Source: Bacteroidales bacterium (lineage in GTDB: Bacteria; Bacteroidota; Bacteroidia; Bacteroidales; JAGONC01). From it: a DNA stretch of 49,295 nt. Under the pieces are notes generated by a model. It was not told the DNA's origin. It searched no databases and worked only from the letters and a program-made list of their open reading frames with translations. Shown piece by piece: positions 18,835-28,420 of the stretch (position 1 is the stretch's first letter; each line of letters opens with the position of its first letter). The position numbers and the translations under genes were made by a program. The DNA is taken from positions 1 through 49,295 of the forward strand of contig JAQUQD010000016.1 of assembly GCA_028716265.1 (NCBI GenBank). Direction: 5' to 3'.

Positions 18835-19623
18835 TGCAGCCGGTAGTTTTTTATTTGCATGCCATACCAGCCAGATCCCCAGCAGGATGAACGGGATGCT
18901 CAGGGATTGACCCAGGTTGAGTAGGTAATGATTCTCAAAACCGACCTGAGGCTCTTTGAGAAATTCGATGACAAACCGCGCTGCGAAGATCAGGATCATA
19001 AACATCCCAAAAAGGAATCCGGGTTTGGGATTGCCATTCTGCCGGTAATAGTGCCTTATAAGATACCCGAACGTGACCAGGTAAGCCAGCGCCTCGTAGA
19101 TCTGTGTGGGATGGCGGGGAACGGTGTTATCCCGGATAAAGATAAATGCCCAGGGCAGTTCGGAGGGTTTACCGAAAATCTCGGAATTCATCAGGTTACC
19201 CAGCCGGATCAGCACACCTGAAAGCGCGACCACGATCACGATGCGGTCGATCGTCCAGAGGAACGACTGGGAACTTTTTCTTGAATACAGGTAGATGGCC
19301 AGTATGATCCCCAGTGCGGCGCCATGGCTTGCCAGTCCGCCCTCCCATATTTTCAGGATTTCAACCGGGTGAGCAAGGTAATGGGCAGGCTCGTAGAACA
19401 GACAGTGCCCCAGCCGTGCGCCGATGATGGTCCCGATGACCATGTAGGTAGTGAGCCTGTCCAGTTCCTTAAGCGGTATGTTCTCTTTCCTGAAAAACCT
19501 GGCCATGATCAGGTATCCGAAGAAAAAACCGGCTGCAAAAAGCAATCCGTACCACCTGACCGAGAGTGAACCCAGATGAACGATCTCAGGATTAACGTTC
19601 CATGTGATGTAGTTCAGTACCAT
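18826..19623 (-). CDS. lgt: Prolipoprotein diacylglyceryl transferase
   Basis: Lgt transfers diacylglycerol from phosphatidylglycerol to the lipobox cysteine of prolipoproteins at the inner membrane. The 265-residue protein has about seven membrane helices. The Lgt signature is visible as RLGNLMNSEIFG, together with the essential His in GLASHGAALG, an early RWYGLLFAAGF segment and HPTQIYEA. I place the start at 19623 (MVLNYITWNV), which is the usual N-terminus; an upstream in-frame ATG at 19665 would add 14 residues. The substrates here would include the SusD protein and the lipoprotein at the window's right end. Confidence 0.95.
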   Translation of the reverse strand: MVLNYITWNVNPEIVHLGSLSVRWYGLLFAAGFFFGYLIMARFFRKENIPLKELDRLTTYMVIGTIIGARLGHCLFYEPAHYLAHPVEILKIWEGGLASHGAALGIILAIYLYSRKSSQSFLWTIDRIVIVVALSGVLIRLGNLMNSEIFGKPSELPWAFIFIRDNTVPRHPTQIYEALAYLVTFGYLIRHYYRQNGNPKPGFLFGMFMILIFAARFVIEFLKEPQVGFENHYLLNLGQSLSIPFILLGIWLVWHANKKLPAASL

Positions 19624-19801
19624 AACGCGATTATATGGCTCAAAAGTAAACATTTTATTGCGCACCGATTACACGGATTTTCAAAGAATTGTATTTAAAC
19701 GTCTGTCTCTGTCAGTGAAATTTTCGGGAATACCACAAAATTGTCCTTGCGCGTGGGTACGTTTTCCCCCTTTTCCGTATTAACTATTAAATTGACGACC
19801 T

Positions 19802-20902
19802 GTGGCAGATTCCCTGATCCATCAGATTGCCCTTACTCTTATCCCGGGAATAGGAGATATCAACGGCAAGAAACTGGTGTCGTACTGTGGCAGCGCGGAG
19901 GCTGTATTTAAGGAAAAGCCGGGAGGGCTCATCAGGATACCCGGCATTGGAAAGACGCTGGCAGAAACCCTTCATAAGGCAGACGTGCTTGCACGTGCTG
20001 AGAAGGAGGCCCTTTTCATCGAGAAGAACAGGATACAGGTTTTTTTTTACACCAATCCGCTCTATCCCCGGAGATTGAATCACTGTGCTGACTCGCCCAT
20101 GCTGTTGTATGCCCGGGGCATGATGGACCTGAATAACGAACGGATCCTCAGTGTGGTGGGCACGCGGAGTGCCACTGAATACGGCAAGGAGGTGGTCAGC
20201 CATCTGATCGGCGGCCTTTGTTCCCTGAATGTCCTGATCATCAGCGGTCTTGCCTACGGGATTGATTCCTGCTCCCATAAAGCAGCCCTTGTCAATAACC
20301 TTCCTACGGTGGCCGTGCTGGCGCATGGTCTTGACAGGATCTATCCCCCGGTGAACCGTTCCCTGGCGATCCGGATGATTGACAACGGAGGCCTTGTGAC
20401 CGAGTTCCGGAGCGAAACTAATCCGGACAAGGAAAATTTCCCGAAGCGCAACAGGATCATCGCCGGGCTCGCCGATGCTGTGGTAGTAGTGGAAGCGGGA
20501 AAGAAAGGCGGTGCGCTGATCACTGCCGAGATAGCAAACTCTTATAACCGCGACGTGTTTGCGGTGCCCGGAAGGATCGACGATGAATATTCGGTCGGAT
20601 GCAACTTCCTGGTAAAGACCAACAAGGCGGCCCTCATCCAGTCACCGGAAGACATCATCTACATGATGGGATGGGAAAAACCTCCGGGAAGCTCTGGCAG
20701 CAGGCAGGCGTTACTGTTCCACTCACTCAGCACCGAAGAAGAGGCACTGGTCAGTATCCTGACCGCACAGGGGGAATCCACCATCGACTGGCTGTCGCTG
20801 CATTCAGGATTGTCACTGGGCAGGGTGACTTCCCTGCTGCTGAACCTTGAATTTAAAGGGATCGTGAAAAGTTTGCCGGGCAAGATTTACAAAATGGGAT
20901 GA
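19802..20902 (+). CDS. dprA: DNA processing protein DprA
   Basis: DprA binds single-stranded DNA and loads RecA during natural transformation; it is also widespread in non-competent bacteria. The 366-residue protein starts at GTG and has an N-terminal helix-hairpin-helix part (GIGDINGKKLV, IPGIGKTLAETL). The Rossmann-like core has VVGTRSATEYG, SGLAYGIDSCSHKAAL and PKRNRIIAGLADAVVVVEA, followed by KKGGALITAEIA. A C-terminal winged-helix domain (about 300-366) ends in KIYKMG. All core motifs look intact. The gap to lgt (19624-19801) holds the divergent promoters, where I see no strong consensus element. rsgA follows 46 bases downstream. Confidence 0.95.
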   Translation: MADSLIHQIALTLIPGIGDINGKKLVSYCGSAEAVFKEKPGGLIRIPGIGKTLAETLHKADVLARAEKEALFIEKNRIQVFFYTNPLYPRRLNHCADSPMLLYARGMMDLNNERILSVVGTRSATEYGKEVVSHLIGGLCSLNVLIISGLAYGIDSCSHKAALVNNLPTVAVLAHGLDRIYPPVNRSLAIRMIDNGGLVTEFRSETNPDKENFPKRNRIIAGLADAVVVVEAGKKGGALITAEIANSYNRDVFAVPGRIDDEYSVGCNFLVKTNKAALIQSPEDIIYMMGWEKPPGSSGSRQALLFHSLSTEEEALVSILTAQGESTIDWLSLHSGLSLGRVTSLLLNLEFKGIVKSLPGKIYKMG

Positions 20903-20948
20903 TGCTGAGGTGGTTGATTTTATATCTTTACACCCTGAATAAAACGTC

Positions 20949-21875
20949 ATGGAAGGGCTTGTCACAAAATCCACCGGAAGCTGGTATATGGTCCGTTTGA
21001 CCGACGGGATGAGGATCCCATGTACACTGAAAGGCAAAATGAGGATCAAGGACATCCGGACGACCAGTCCCGTGGCGGTAGGCGACAGGGTGGAGCTGGA
21101 TTTCAACAGGGAGGAGAACACCGGAGTAATCAGGAATGTTCTGAAAAGGGACAATTACATCATCCGGAAATCCACGAAATTGTCGAAGGCATCCCATATC
21201 ATTGCTGCCAACATTGATCAGGCTTTCCTCATAGCGACACTGGTACTGCCCAGGACCTCCACCGGCTTTATCGACAGGTTCTTGGTAACAGCCGAAGCCT
21301 ATCATATACCTGCAGGGATCGTTTTTAACAAGACCGATCTTTACGATGGGCAGCTGCGGCAGCGGCACCAGGAGCTGTTTAGCCTTTATTCCTCTATCGG
21401 ATACAGGTGTTTTGCCACTTCGGCAGTCACAGGAGATGGAATCGGGCTGCTGGCGGAGGCGTTGAAAGAAAAAACTACTTTGTTTTCAGGGCATTCAGGG
21501 GTGGGAAAATCCGCCGTCATCAATTTTCTGGAACCGGGACTGAAGCTCAGGACAGCTGAGATATCCGCCTGGCATCTCAAGGGAGTACACACCACAACCT
21601 TTGCCGAACTCTTTGAACTTTCAGCGGGAGGATTCATCATCGACACGCCGGGCATCAGGGAGTTCGGCCTGATTGATTTTCGAAAGGAAGAGGTGGCTGA
21701 ACGGTTCCCGGAAATGCGTGCAATCATGCATCAGTGCCAGTTCAACAACTGCACACACATTCATGAACCCCGTTGCGCGGTGAAAAAGGCTCTTGAGGAA
21801 GGCAAGATCGATGCAGGACGTTACCGGAATTATCTGCGCATCCTGGAAGGAGACTGGGAAGACCTGGATACTTAG
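20949..21875 (+). CDS. rsgA: Ribosome small subunit-dependent GTPase A (RsgA)
   Basis: RsgA is a circularly permuted GTPase that checks late 30S maturation. In 308 residues the motifs run in permuted order: an OB-fold (about 1-70), G4 NKTD (127-130), G1 GHSGVGKS (181-188), switch I around HTTTF, and G3 DTPG (232-235). The C-terminal zinc knuckle follows as Cys263, Cys268, His270 and Cys276. The order and spacing match the family. dtd starts 12 bases after the stop codon, so these two genes are probably cotranscribed. Confidence 0.96.
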   Translation: MEGLVTKSTGSWYMVRLTDGMRIPCTLKGKMRIKDIRTTSPVAVGDRVELDFNREENTGVIRNVLKRDNYIIRKSTKLSKASHIIAANIDQAFLIATLVLPRTSTGFIDRFLVTAEAYHIPAGIVFNKTDLYDGQLRQRHQELFSLYSSIGYRCFATSAVTGDGIGLLAEALKEKTTLFSGHSGVGKSAVINFLEPGLKLRTAEISAWHLKGVHTTTFAELFELSAGGFIIDTPGIREFGLIDFRKEEVAERFPEMRAIMHQCQFNNCTHIHEPRCAVKKALEEGKIDAGRYRNYLRILEGDWEDLDT

Positions 21876-21887
21876 ATCTGTTTTTTT

Positions 21888-22340
21888 ATGCGTGTAGTCG
21901 TACAACGTGTCAGGGAAGCATCCGTCGATATCGGCGGCGTGACAAAAGGAAAGATCGGTCACGGACTGTTGGTTTTTGTCGGCATCGAGGAGAGTGACAC
22001 TCCGGAGGATGCCGGATGGTTATGCGGTAAGATAGCCCGATTAAGGATCTTCGATGATGCAGGAGGGGTAATGAACCTGGCGGTGACAGATGTCGGAGGG
22101 GAGGCGCTGGTGATCAGCCAGTTCACACTTCATGCAAGTACGAAAAAAGGCAACCGGCCTTCCTATATACGGGCGGCCCGGCCTGAGAAGGCCATCCCCC
22201 TTTACCATCACTTCCTTGAACTGCTGCAGGATTATCTCGAAGCACCCGTCCAGTGCGGGGAGTTTGGCGCGTGCATGCAGGTGAAGCTTGTCAATGACGG
22301 ACCTGTGACGATCCTGATCGACAGCCGGAACAAAGAATAG
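21888..22340 (+). CDS. dtd: D-aminoacyl-tRNA deacylase
   Basis: Dtd removes D-amino acids (and Gly from tRNA-Ala) mischarged onto tRNA. The 150-residue protein has the normal length and both active-site motifs: SQFTLHA (77-83) and NDGPVT (136-141), the latter containing the Gly-Pro dipeptide that enforces chirality from the partner subunit of the dimer. The N-terminus MRVVVQRVREASV is canonical. The stop codon lies only 11 bases from the end of the convergent TonB receptor gene. Confidence 0.97.
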   Translation: MRVVVQRVREASVDIGGVTKGKIGHGLLVFVGIEESDTPEDAGWLCGKIARLRIFDDAGGVMNLAVTDVGGEALVISQFTLHASTKKGNRPSYIRAARPEKAIPLYHHFLELLQDYLEAPVQCGEFGACMQVKLVNDGPVTILIDSRNKE

Positions 22341-22351
22341 GCAGGGAGCTG

Positions 22352-24676
22352 TCAGAAGGTGAACCTCATCCCGAGGCTTGGCATGATGGGCAGCTGATCC
22401 ACCCTTTCGTTGGTGATGCGGTCGATGTAGAATATGTTCTCCCGGTCATAAACATTTGTGGCGCCGAGATTGACCTCCAGCTGCGAATGGTTGCCGATGA
22501 AAAAGATCCGTTTGATGTTTATGTCAAGACGGTGAAATACCGGCAGGCGTCCCTGGTTGATCTCGCCATACTGTATACCCAGATCGCCGTTGGCGGTGAT
22601 ATAATCGGTGTTGATGCCGTCACCAAACGTCAGCTTTTCATAAAATCCCATTGTTTCGGTAAAGGGGAAGCCTGTCCCGAGGTTCCACCGGGTACTGAGT
22701 TCCCAGTTTCTTGCCGAACCCAGGGTGTACGTAAGGACCAGGTTGACATTATGCCGGCGGTCGTAGTAGGGATAGTATTCGATCAGGCCATCGTCGATCC
22801 TGATGTAGCCCAGGGAGTAAACACCCCAGAAATACAGCCGTTCATATTCCGCTTTCACTGAGAAATCCATTCCTGCAGCATATCCCTGCTCCAGGATGAA
22901 ATCCTTTTTCAGCTCATCCGGCTTGTCGGCGTTCTCTTCCGTATCGTCATACATCTTGTTTCGGTTGAGGTTCGTGAGCTGGGAGAAGTTCTTATAGTAT
23001 CCTTCCAGGTTCATAGTGATGTGCCTGCCCAGGTTGTATTCAAAGCCAAGGATGGCGTGCTGCGCCTTTTGCAGTTTTTGCTTGACCTCTTTTCCGTTGA
23101 ATTCCTCCGGCAGGTTATCCGGACCCGAAACAAATCCATAGAACAGGTCAACCACGTCGCGGTTGGAACGAGCGCTGATCAGGTTCTGGGAGTAGAATCC
23201 TCCGGCCAGTTTGATCCTGAAATCATCGGTGACATTGTATTTCATAGCCAGCCGGGGTTCGGGTGACAGATCCCCGAGCGAGGCATACCACTGCACCCTG
23301 AAACTTGGCTCGAACAACAACTTACCCCACGTTTTTTTATATTGGATGAATCCCCCCAGTTCAGTGGTATTTTCTTTCTGCTCGATCTTTCTGTTCAGGA
23401 AGTTCGAAAAATCGAAGACGGTTTTGAAGCCCAGCATCTCGACACCATATTGCAACTCATCCTTTCCTAAAAAGTAGGTGAAATTAAGGCCAAGGTTAAA
23501 ACCATTGATCTGGCTTGAGCGGGCAGGGAAAGTGCCTTCTTCGAGGGTGATCTTGTAATCGGAATAGGCCACATAGCCTTTCATCAGTGCCGGGGATTTT
23601 CCGGGGATCACAATGAAATTGGTCCCGCCTCCGTAAGAGCTCCAGTGGTAGTCGGCAATAGCCTGGTAATCGATCACCTTATCATCGTACAGGAAGCCGT
23701 AAAAATTGACCTTGCTTCCGTTGGGAGCGTTCAGTGAGATTTTGCCGTAAAGGTCGGTATAGGTGAACGGTAAGCCGGCCGTATCAACATACTGGTAAAA
23801 CACCTTTGAGGTTTTATCCAGGTAGGAATGGCGCCCTGACAGGATGAAGGATGAACTGCCGGCTCCATCATCTTTTTGTTTTTTCAGGGGTCCCTCCAGT
23901 AACAATTCCGCCCCAAAGGTGCTGGCAGCGACCTTTCCGGCAATTCGCCTTTTATTGCCGTCGCGGGTGGTAATATCGATCACCGAGGAGATCCTTCCCC
24001 CGTATTCGGCTCCGAAACCTCCGGTGTAAATCTCTGTGTTGCGGATGATGTCTGTTTCAAATACAGAGAACAGTCCTATGGAATGAAAGGGATTATAGAT
24101 GGTCATGCCGTCGAGGAGCACCTTGTTCTGAACGGGCGATCCACCGCGGATATAAAGCTGGCCACCCTGGTCGCCCGTGAAGATCACCCCAGGCAGGACC
24201 TGAAGGTACTGCGCCAGGTCGGGTATGCCTCCCACCGAGGGGATCTGGTTGATTTGCTTGGGTGTGATCTTGATGACGGAGACCATGGTCTCCGTCTTGG
24301 CATCAGCCCTTTCGGCCGTGATATCTATTCCTTTCAGTGCATAGGCTGTTTCCTGGATGTATAGTTTCTTGGTAATCACCTCATTGGGCTTCACGGTAAC
24401 GGGCATGCGCAGGGTGTCGTACCCGATGAATGTGACCATCAGCGAATAATCACCCGGAGGGATATGTGAGATCACAAAATATCCATTGACGTCAGTGGCA
24501 CCGCCATAGGTTGTCTGGTACAGGTACACGTTGGTGAAAATGATGGGCTCGCCGTTCGCCTGATCATATACAAATCCCCTGATCGTCGCGTCCTGGGCGT
24601 TCGCGTTTAAAAGCATCATGCACAGGATGAACGATGCAAAGAAACCGATATGTAATCTTTCAGTGAAGTGCCTCAT
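22352..24676 (-). CDS. TonB-dependent outer-membrane receptor with N-terminal carboxypeptidase-regulatory-like domain
   Basis: The 774-residue protein has a signal peptide (about 1-27, ending NANA-QDA) and a CarboxypepD_reg-like beta-sandwich (about 30-115, IRGFVYDQANGEPI to YSLMVTFIGYD). The plug domain follows (about 135-235, with GGQLYIRGGSPVQNKVLLDGMTIY), then an outer-membrane beta-barrel ending in a C-terminal aromatic residue (GMRFTF). It is an energy-coupled importer of an unknown ligand. No SusD partner, siderophore gene or cobalamin riboswitch is beside it, so the substrate cannot be named. A near-consensus -7 element (TAATTTCG on the minus strand, 24717-24724) is 40 bases upstream. 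Confidence 0.9.
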   Translation of the reverse strand: MRHFTERLHIGFFASFILCMMLLNANAQDATIRGFVYDQANGEPIIFTNVYLYQTTYGGATDVNGYFVISHIPPGDYSLMVTFIGYDTLRMPVTVKPNEVITKKLYIQETAYALKGIDITAERADAKTETMVSVIKITPKQINQIPSVGGIPDLAQYLQVLPGVIFTGDQGGQLYIRGGSPVQNKVLLDGMTIYNPFHSIGLFSVFETDIIRNTEIYTGGFGAEYGGRISSVIDITTRDGNKRRIAGKVAASTFGAELLLEGPLKKQKDDGAGSSSFILSGRHSYLDKTSKVFYQYVDTAGLPFTYTDLYGKISLNAPNGSKVNFYGFLYDDKVIDYQAIADYHWSSYGGGTNFIVIPGKSPALMKGYVAYSDYKITLEEGTFPARSSQINGFNLGLNFTYFLGKDELQYGVEMLGFKTVFDFSNFLNRKIEQKENTTELGGFIQYKKTWGKLLFEPSFRVQWYASLGDLSPEPRLAMKYNVTDDFRIKLAGGFYSQNLISARSNRDVVDLFYGFVSGPDNLPEEFNGKEVKQKLQKAQHAILGFEYNLGRHITMNLEGYYKNFSQLTNLNRNKMYDDTEENADKPDELKKDFILEQGYAAGMDFSVKAEYERLYFWGVYSLGYIRIDDGLIEYYPYYDRRHNVNLVLTYTLGSARNWELSTRWNLGTGFPFTETMGFYEKLTFGDGINTDYITANGDLGIQYGEINQGRLPVFHRLDINIKRIFFIGNHSQLEVNLGATNVYDRENIFYIDRITNERVDQLPIMPSLGMRFTF

Positions 24677-24820
24677 GTCAGGAGCTTTGACCAGCCATTG
24701 CCGGAATAAGAAGGTGCGAAATTACAGAAAAATGGGATATGGCGTATTTAAAAAATATATTACCTCCATACACCCCAATGATATCATCAACTTAACTAGT
24801 TAGAACAGTAAATATTTCGT

Positions 24821-26194
24821 ATGAAAGGTGGAAAGATTACCATTGAGCGCGGTCAGCTGACGGTACCCGACTATCCTATTATCCCCTTCATTGAGGGCGA
24901 CGGGACTGGTCCGGATATCTGGAGGGCATCCAGGAGGGTGTTTGATGCGGCGGTCGAAAAGGTTTATCGTGGACAGCGGAAGGTGATCTGGCATGAAGTC
25001 TTCGCCGGTGAGAATTCGTTCAACCGGACGGGTCAATGGCTTCCCCCGGAGACGATCGGAGCCTTCAGGGAGTATCTTGTTGGCATCAAAGGACCGCTGA
25101 CCACACCCATCGGAGGTGGGATCCGTTCCCTGAATGTAGCTTTACGGCAGGAGCTGGATCTTTACACCTGTTTGCGTCCGGTAAAATACATACCGGGAGT
25201 TCCTTCCCCGGTGGTCAGGCCGCAGGATGTGGATATGGTCGTGTTTCGCGAGAACACCGAGGATATCTACGATGGGATCGAGTGGGCTGCCGGTACGCCG
25301 GAAGCAGGGAAGGTGATCGATTTCCTTCAGGATGAGATGGGTGTCCAGAAAATCCGTTTCCCGAATACTTCAGGCATCGGGATCAAGCCTATCTCCAGCG
25401 AAGGAACCAAGCGGCTGGTACGCGCAGCCATACAGTATGCCCTCAGCCAGAGCAGGACATCCATCACCCTAGTGCATAAAGGCAATATCATGAAATTTAC
25501 GGAAGGGGGATTCAAGAACTGGGGCTATGAGGTGGCAACAGAGGAATTCAGGGACAAGACCGTGACAGAAAGGGAAAGCTGGATCCTGTCGAACCATGAG
25601 TCACATCCGGATCTCACGGTAGAGCAGAATGCGCGGATGATCGATCCGGGGTACTACCTGATGACGGAACCTCAGAAAGAGGCTGTGAGAAAGGAAGTTG
25701 AGCAGGCACTGACACTGATGCCTACACATGGCGACGGCCGGTGGAAGAAGATGTTGCTGATTCGTGACAGCATCGCTGACATCGCCCTACAGCAGGTGCT
25801 CACCCGGGCACGCGAGTTCGACGTCATCGCCACGCCCAACCTCAACGGGGATTACCTTTCGGATGCGCTAGCAGCCCAGGTCGGAGGAATCGGGATTGCT
25901 CCCGGTGCCAACATCAACTGGGAGAGCGGTCATGCTATCTTTGAGGCAACCCATGGCACCGCTCCCAAATATGCCAACATGGATAAAGTCAATCCGGGCT
26001 CAGTGATCCTTTCTGGCAGCATGATGTTCAGCTACATGGGCTGGAAAGAGGCTGAGCAGGTGATTTGGGAAGGGCTTGTCAAAACGATTGCACAGAAAAG
26101 GGTCACCTACGATTTTCACCGGATGATGCCCGACGCTACATTACTCGCATGTTCCGAATTTGCATCTGCCATCATTGAAAACATGAATTCATAG
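24821..26194 (+). CDS. icd: Isocitrate dehydrogenase, NADP-type
   Basis: Icd oxidatively decarboxylates isocitrate to 2-oxoglutarate. The substrate site is intact: Ser103, Asn105 and Arg109 in [10 protein letters not shown], Arg119 and Arg143. Lys383-Tyr384 (HGTAPKYA) and the later TYDFHR match the residues that give NADP preference in the E. coli enzyme. At 457 residues it is about 40 longer than the E. coli enzyme because of a segment at about 250-305 ([12 protein letters not shown] to THGDGRWKK), similar to the insert I recall in cyanobacterial Icd. The citrate synthase gene starts 32 bases downstream, so the two steps flanking aconitase are likely coexpressed. Confidence 0.95.
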   Translation: MKGGKITIERGQLTVPDYPIIPFIEGDGTGPDIWRASRRVFDAAVEKVYRGQRKVIWHEVFAGENSFNRTGQWLPPETIGAFREYLVGIKGPLTTPIGGGIRSLNVALRQELDLYTCLRPVKYIPGVPSPVVRPQDVDMVVFRENTEDIYDGIEWAAGTPEAGKVIDFLQDEMGVQKIRFPNTSGIGIKPISSEGTKRLVRAAIQYALSQSRTSITLVHKGNIMKFTEGGFKNWGYEVATEEFRDKTVTERESWILSNHESHPDLTVEQNARMIDPGYYLMTEPQKEAVRKEVEQALTLMPTHGDGRWKKMLLIRDSIADIALQQVLTRAREFDVIATPNLNGDYLSDALAAQVGGIGIAPGANINWESGHAIFEATHGTAPKYANMDKVNPGSVILSGSMMFSYMGWKEAEQVIWEGLVKTIAQKRVTYDFHRMMPDATLLACSEFASAIIENMNS

Positions 26195-26226
26195 TATAAA
26201 TTGTTGACGTAACTAAAGCGATTCTT

Positions 26227-27563
26227 ATGTCGATCCTGAAACAAAAGCTGCGCGAAAAAATTGAGATCTGGAGGCCCAGGATAGCCCGACTGATGCATGA
26301 ACACGCTGATGTGGTGGTTGATCAGGTCACGGTCGGACAGATCCTCGGAGGGATGAGAGGGATCAGGTGCCTGATCACCGACATCTCGTACCTGGACCCC
26401 ATGGAAGGGATACGTTACAGGGGATTTACCCTCCCCGAGGTATTTGAAAAACTTCCCAAACCAAGGGGGGCTGAGTCTCCCTATGTGGAAGGACTGATCT
26501 ACCTTTTCCTGGTCGGAGAAATACCAACCGAAGAGGAGGTGGGTGATGTGATCGATGAATTCCATAAAAGGAGGATCCTCCCACGGTATGTGTATGATGT
26601 GATCGATCAGTTTCCCTGCTGTAGCCATCCCATGACGATCTTCTCTGCGGCCGTGATGACCCTCCAGAGGAATCATTTTTTGCGAAAAAATACGCTGCCG
26701 GATTGAATAAGATTGGATACTGGGATTCGACATATGAGGATTCGCTTAATTTGATAGCAAAGCTACCGGAAATTGCCACGTACATCTATGCCAAGCTATA
26801 CCGTGATGGGAAGCGCATTCAGTCGAACCCTGCGCTGGACCTGGGAGGTAACTTTGCCCACATGATGGGTATTCCGAAGCCTTACGACGATGTGGCACGG
26901 ATGCATTTTATCCTTCATTCCGACCATGAGAGCGGAAATGTCAGCGCGCACACCGGCCACCTGGTTGGCAGCAGCCTGGCGGATGTCTATCTCTCGGTAT
27001 CTTCCATGATCAACGGGCTGGCGGGCCCGCTGCACGGCCTGGCCAACCAGGAAGTCCTGCGCTGGCTTCACGAACTCATGGATCGCATGGATCATAAGGT
27101 CCCGACGGAGGACGAAATGAGACAATATGTATGGGACACCCTGAATGCCGGCATGGTTATCCCCGGTTACGGGCATGCAGTGCTGAGAAAGACCGACCCC
27201 AGGTTCCTTCTCCAGCGTGACTTTGCCCTGAAGCACATGGCTGACGATCCGATCTTCAAATACGTCGATCTGCTTTACAGAGTGGCCCCTGCTATCCTGA
27301 TGGAGCATGGCAAGGCAAAGAATCCGTGGCCCAATGTGGATGCGCATTCCGGTGCCCTGCAATGGTACTACGGCGTAAGGGAATATGACTTTTACACGGT
27401 TTTGTTTGGCATTGGCAGGGCCATTGGCGTATGTGCCAACCTGATCTGGGACCGCGCGCTCATGTATCCTCTGGAACGCCCCAAATCCATCACGACAGCC
27501 ATGCTCGAGGAGATCGTCGAGAAAGCGAAAAAGAAAGAACCAAAGCAGGAGGCTGACTCCTGA
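26227..27563 (+). pseudogene. gltA: Citrate synthase (eukaryote/mitochondrial-like Si type), interrupted by a one-base frameshift
   Basis: Two adjacent frames together make one citrate synthase of about 445 residues. The first runs from ATG 26227 to a TGA at 26704-26706. The second is open from about 26676 to 27563 in the -1 frame. Joined at the T6 run (26676-26681) they read continuously: QRN, then FFAKKYAAGLNKIGYW, which is the expected family sequence. All three catalytic residues are in the second part: His in PLHGLANQ, His in GYGHAVLRK, Asp in WPNVDAHSG. The similarity is to the mitochondrial-type enzyme. The lesion lies on T TTT TTG and A AAA AAT, both in frame for -1 slippage, so it may be a sequencing error, a true mutation or programmed frameshifting. 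No other damage is visible in either half. The second part has no good start of its own. Confidence 0.88.
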
Positions 27564-27576
27564 CCGCCTGGGGCTT

Positions 27577-27594
27577 CTCCGTGTACTCCGTGGT
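27577..27594. repeat. Short tandem CTCCGTGTA / CTCCGTGGT
   Basis: Two imperfect 9-base units stand in the 82-base spacer between citrate synthase and the convergent acpH-like gene. I recall this sequence type as a common intergenic motif in many bacterial genomes. No function is known to me. Confidence 0.35.
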
Positions 27595-27645
27595 TAAATT
27601 GTATTTTGACACAGTCTCGTACATTTTGCAGAGCTTTCTCTAAAA

Positions 27646-28263
27646 TCAAGGTCCAGAACTTGTACAGGAGTCTATACCAGTGATCTTTCCTATTTCTTCC
27701 CCGGCAAACAGGATCAGCTCCGGGAAAAACTCCCGGAATTCATCCCGGAAGGAGCCATAATGGTCACAAAGATTGCTGACCGCCTTTTCCATTCCCGACC
27801 GGTAGGGTGTCCGGATGGCCATGCCCCGGAGGCTTTGCTGGAGAAAATCCAGGTTGGCGTACGAAGCCAGCCAGTCGTCTTCCATCATATACGGAAGGAT
27901 TCGCTTGGTGTGAACCGGCAAAATATCAAAATTTTGCAACAGGATCCCATAACTTCGAGCCGTAAATGCCGTCAGGTCTTGCGAAGAGTACGCCGACCAG
28001 CCGGCGGCCAGAAAATGGTCATAGAAAATATCCACAACCACACCGGCGTATTTATGATTGTTCCGGTACAGTCTTTTTTTACTTCGGATAACGACCGGAT
28101 GTTGGTCCGTAAACGAGTCGATCCGTCGGTGCAGCAGGATGCCCTGGATGATCCCTTTCCGGTAATGGGCGTAGTCGTTCCCGTTGATATGATCAGCAAT
28201 GAAGTTCCCGATCAGGATATCCGGCTGATCACCCGAAAGGAAAGCATGGGCAAGGAAATTCAT
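27646..28263 (-). CDS. acpH: Acyl carrier protein phosphodiesterase-like protein (DUF479 family)
   Basis: The 205-residue cytoplasmic protein matches the AcpH/DUF479 family: MNFLAHAFLSG at the start, GNFIADHINGND, HRRIDSFTDQHP, and YAGVVVDIFYDHFLA. These His/Asp motifs form a metal site of the HD-like type. AcpH hydrolyses the phosphopantetheine arm from holo-ACP in E. coli; many family members are not tested, so the exact substrate is inferred. An in-frame ATG at 28293 would add ten residues, but the family begins with MNFLAHA, so I choose 28263. It stands alone, convergent with citrate synthase and divergent from iorA. Confidence 0.85.
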   Translation of the reverse strand: MNFLAHAFLSGDQPDILIGNFIADHINGNDYAHYRKGIIQGILLHRRIDSFTDQHPVVIRSKKRLYRNNHKYAGVVVDIFYDHFLAAGWSAYSSQDLTAFTARSYGILLQNFDILPVHTKRILPYMMEDDWLASYANLDFLQQSLRGMAIRTPYRSGMEKAVSNLCDHYGSFRDEFREFFPELILFAGEEIGKITGIDSCTSSGP

Positions 28264-28369
28264 AGGTAACTCGCTAGATTCCTGTCGCTCCAAAATTACT
28301 TATAATTAGAATAAATAAGGATTGTACGAGAAAAGAAAAGCACATGCAGATTACGTGAAGGAAAATTTC

Positions 28370-28377
28370 TAAATTTG
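28370..28377 (+). promoter_or_regulatory. Candidate -7 element (TAAATTTG) for iorAB
   Basis: TAAATTTG is an exact TAnnTTTG match 43 bases before the iorA start codon. No -33 TTTG is evident. It would drive the overlapping iorA-iorB-M23 peptidase unit. Confidence 0.5.
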
Positions 28378-28420
28378 TCTGAAACGTATTTATCATTCGT
28401 TTCATTCATTTCATCGCGTC

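Noticed and set aside
26703-27563. Second half of citrate synthase as an independent gene starting at TTG 26703
   Set aside because: It would lack the N-terminal third, has no ribosome site, and the sequence before the TTG continues the citrate synthase family match in the same frame.
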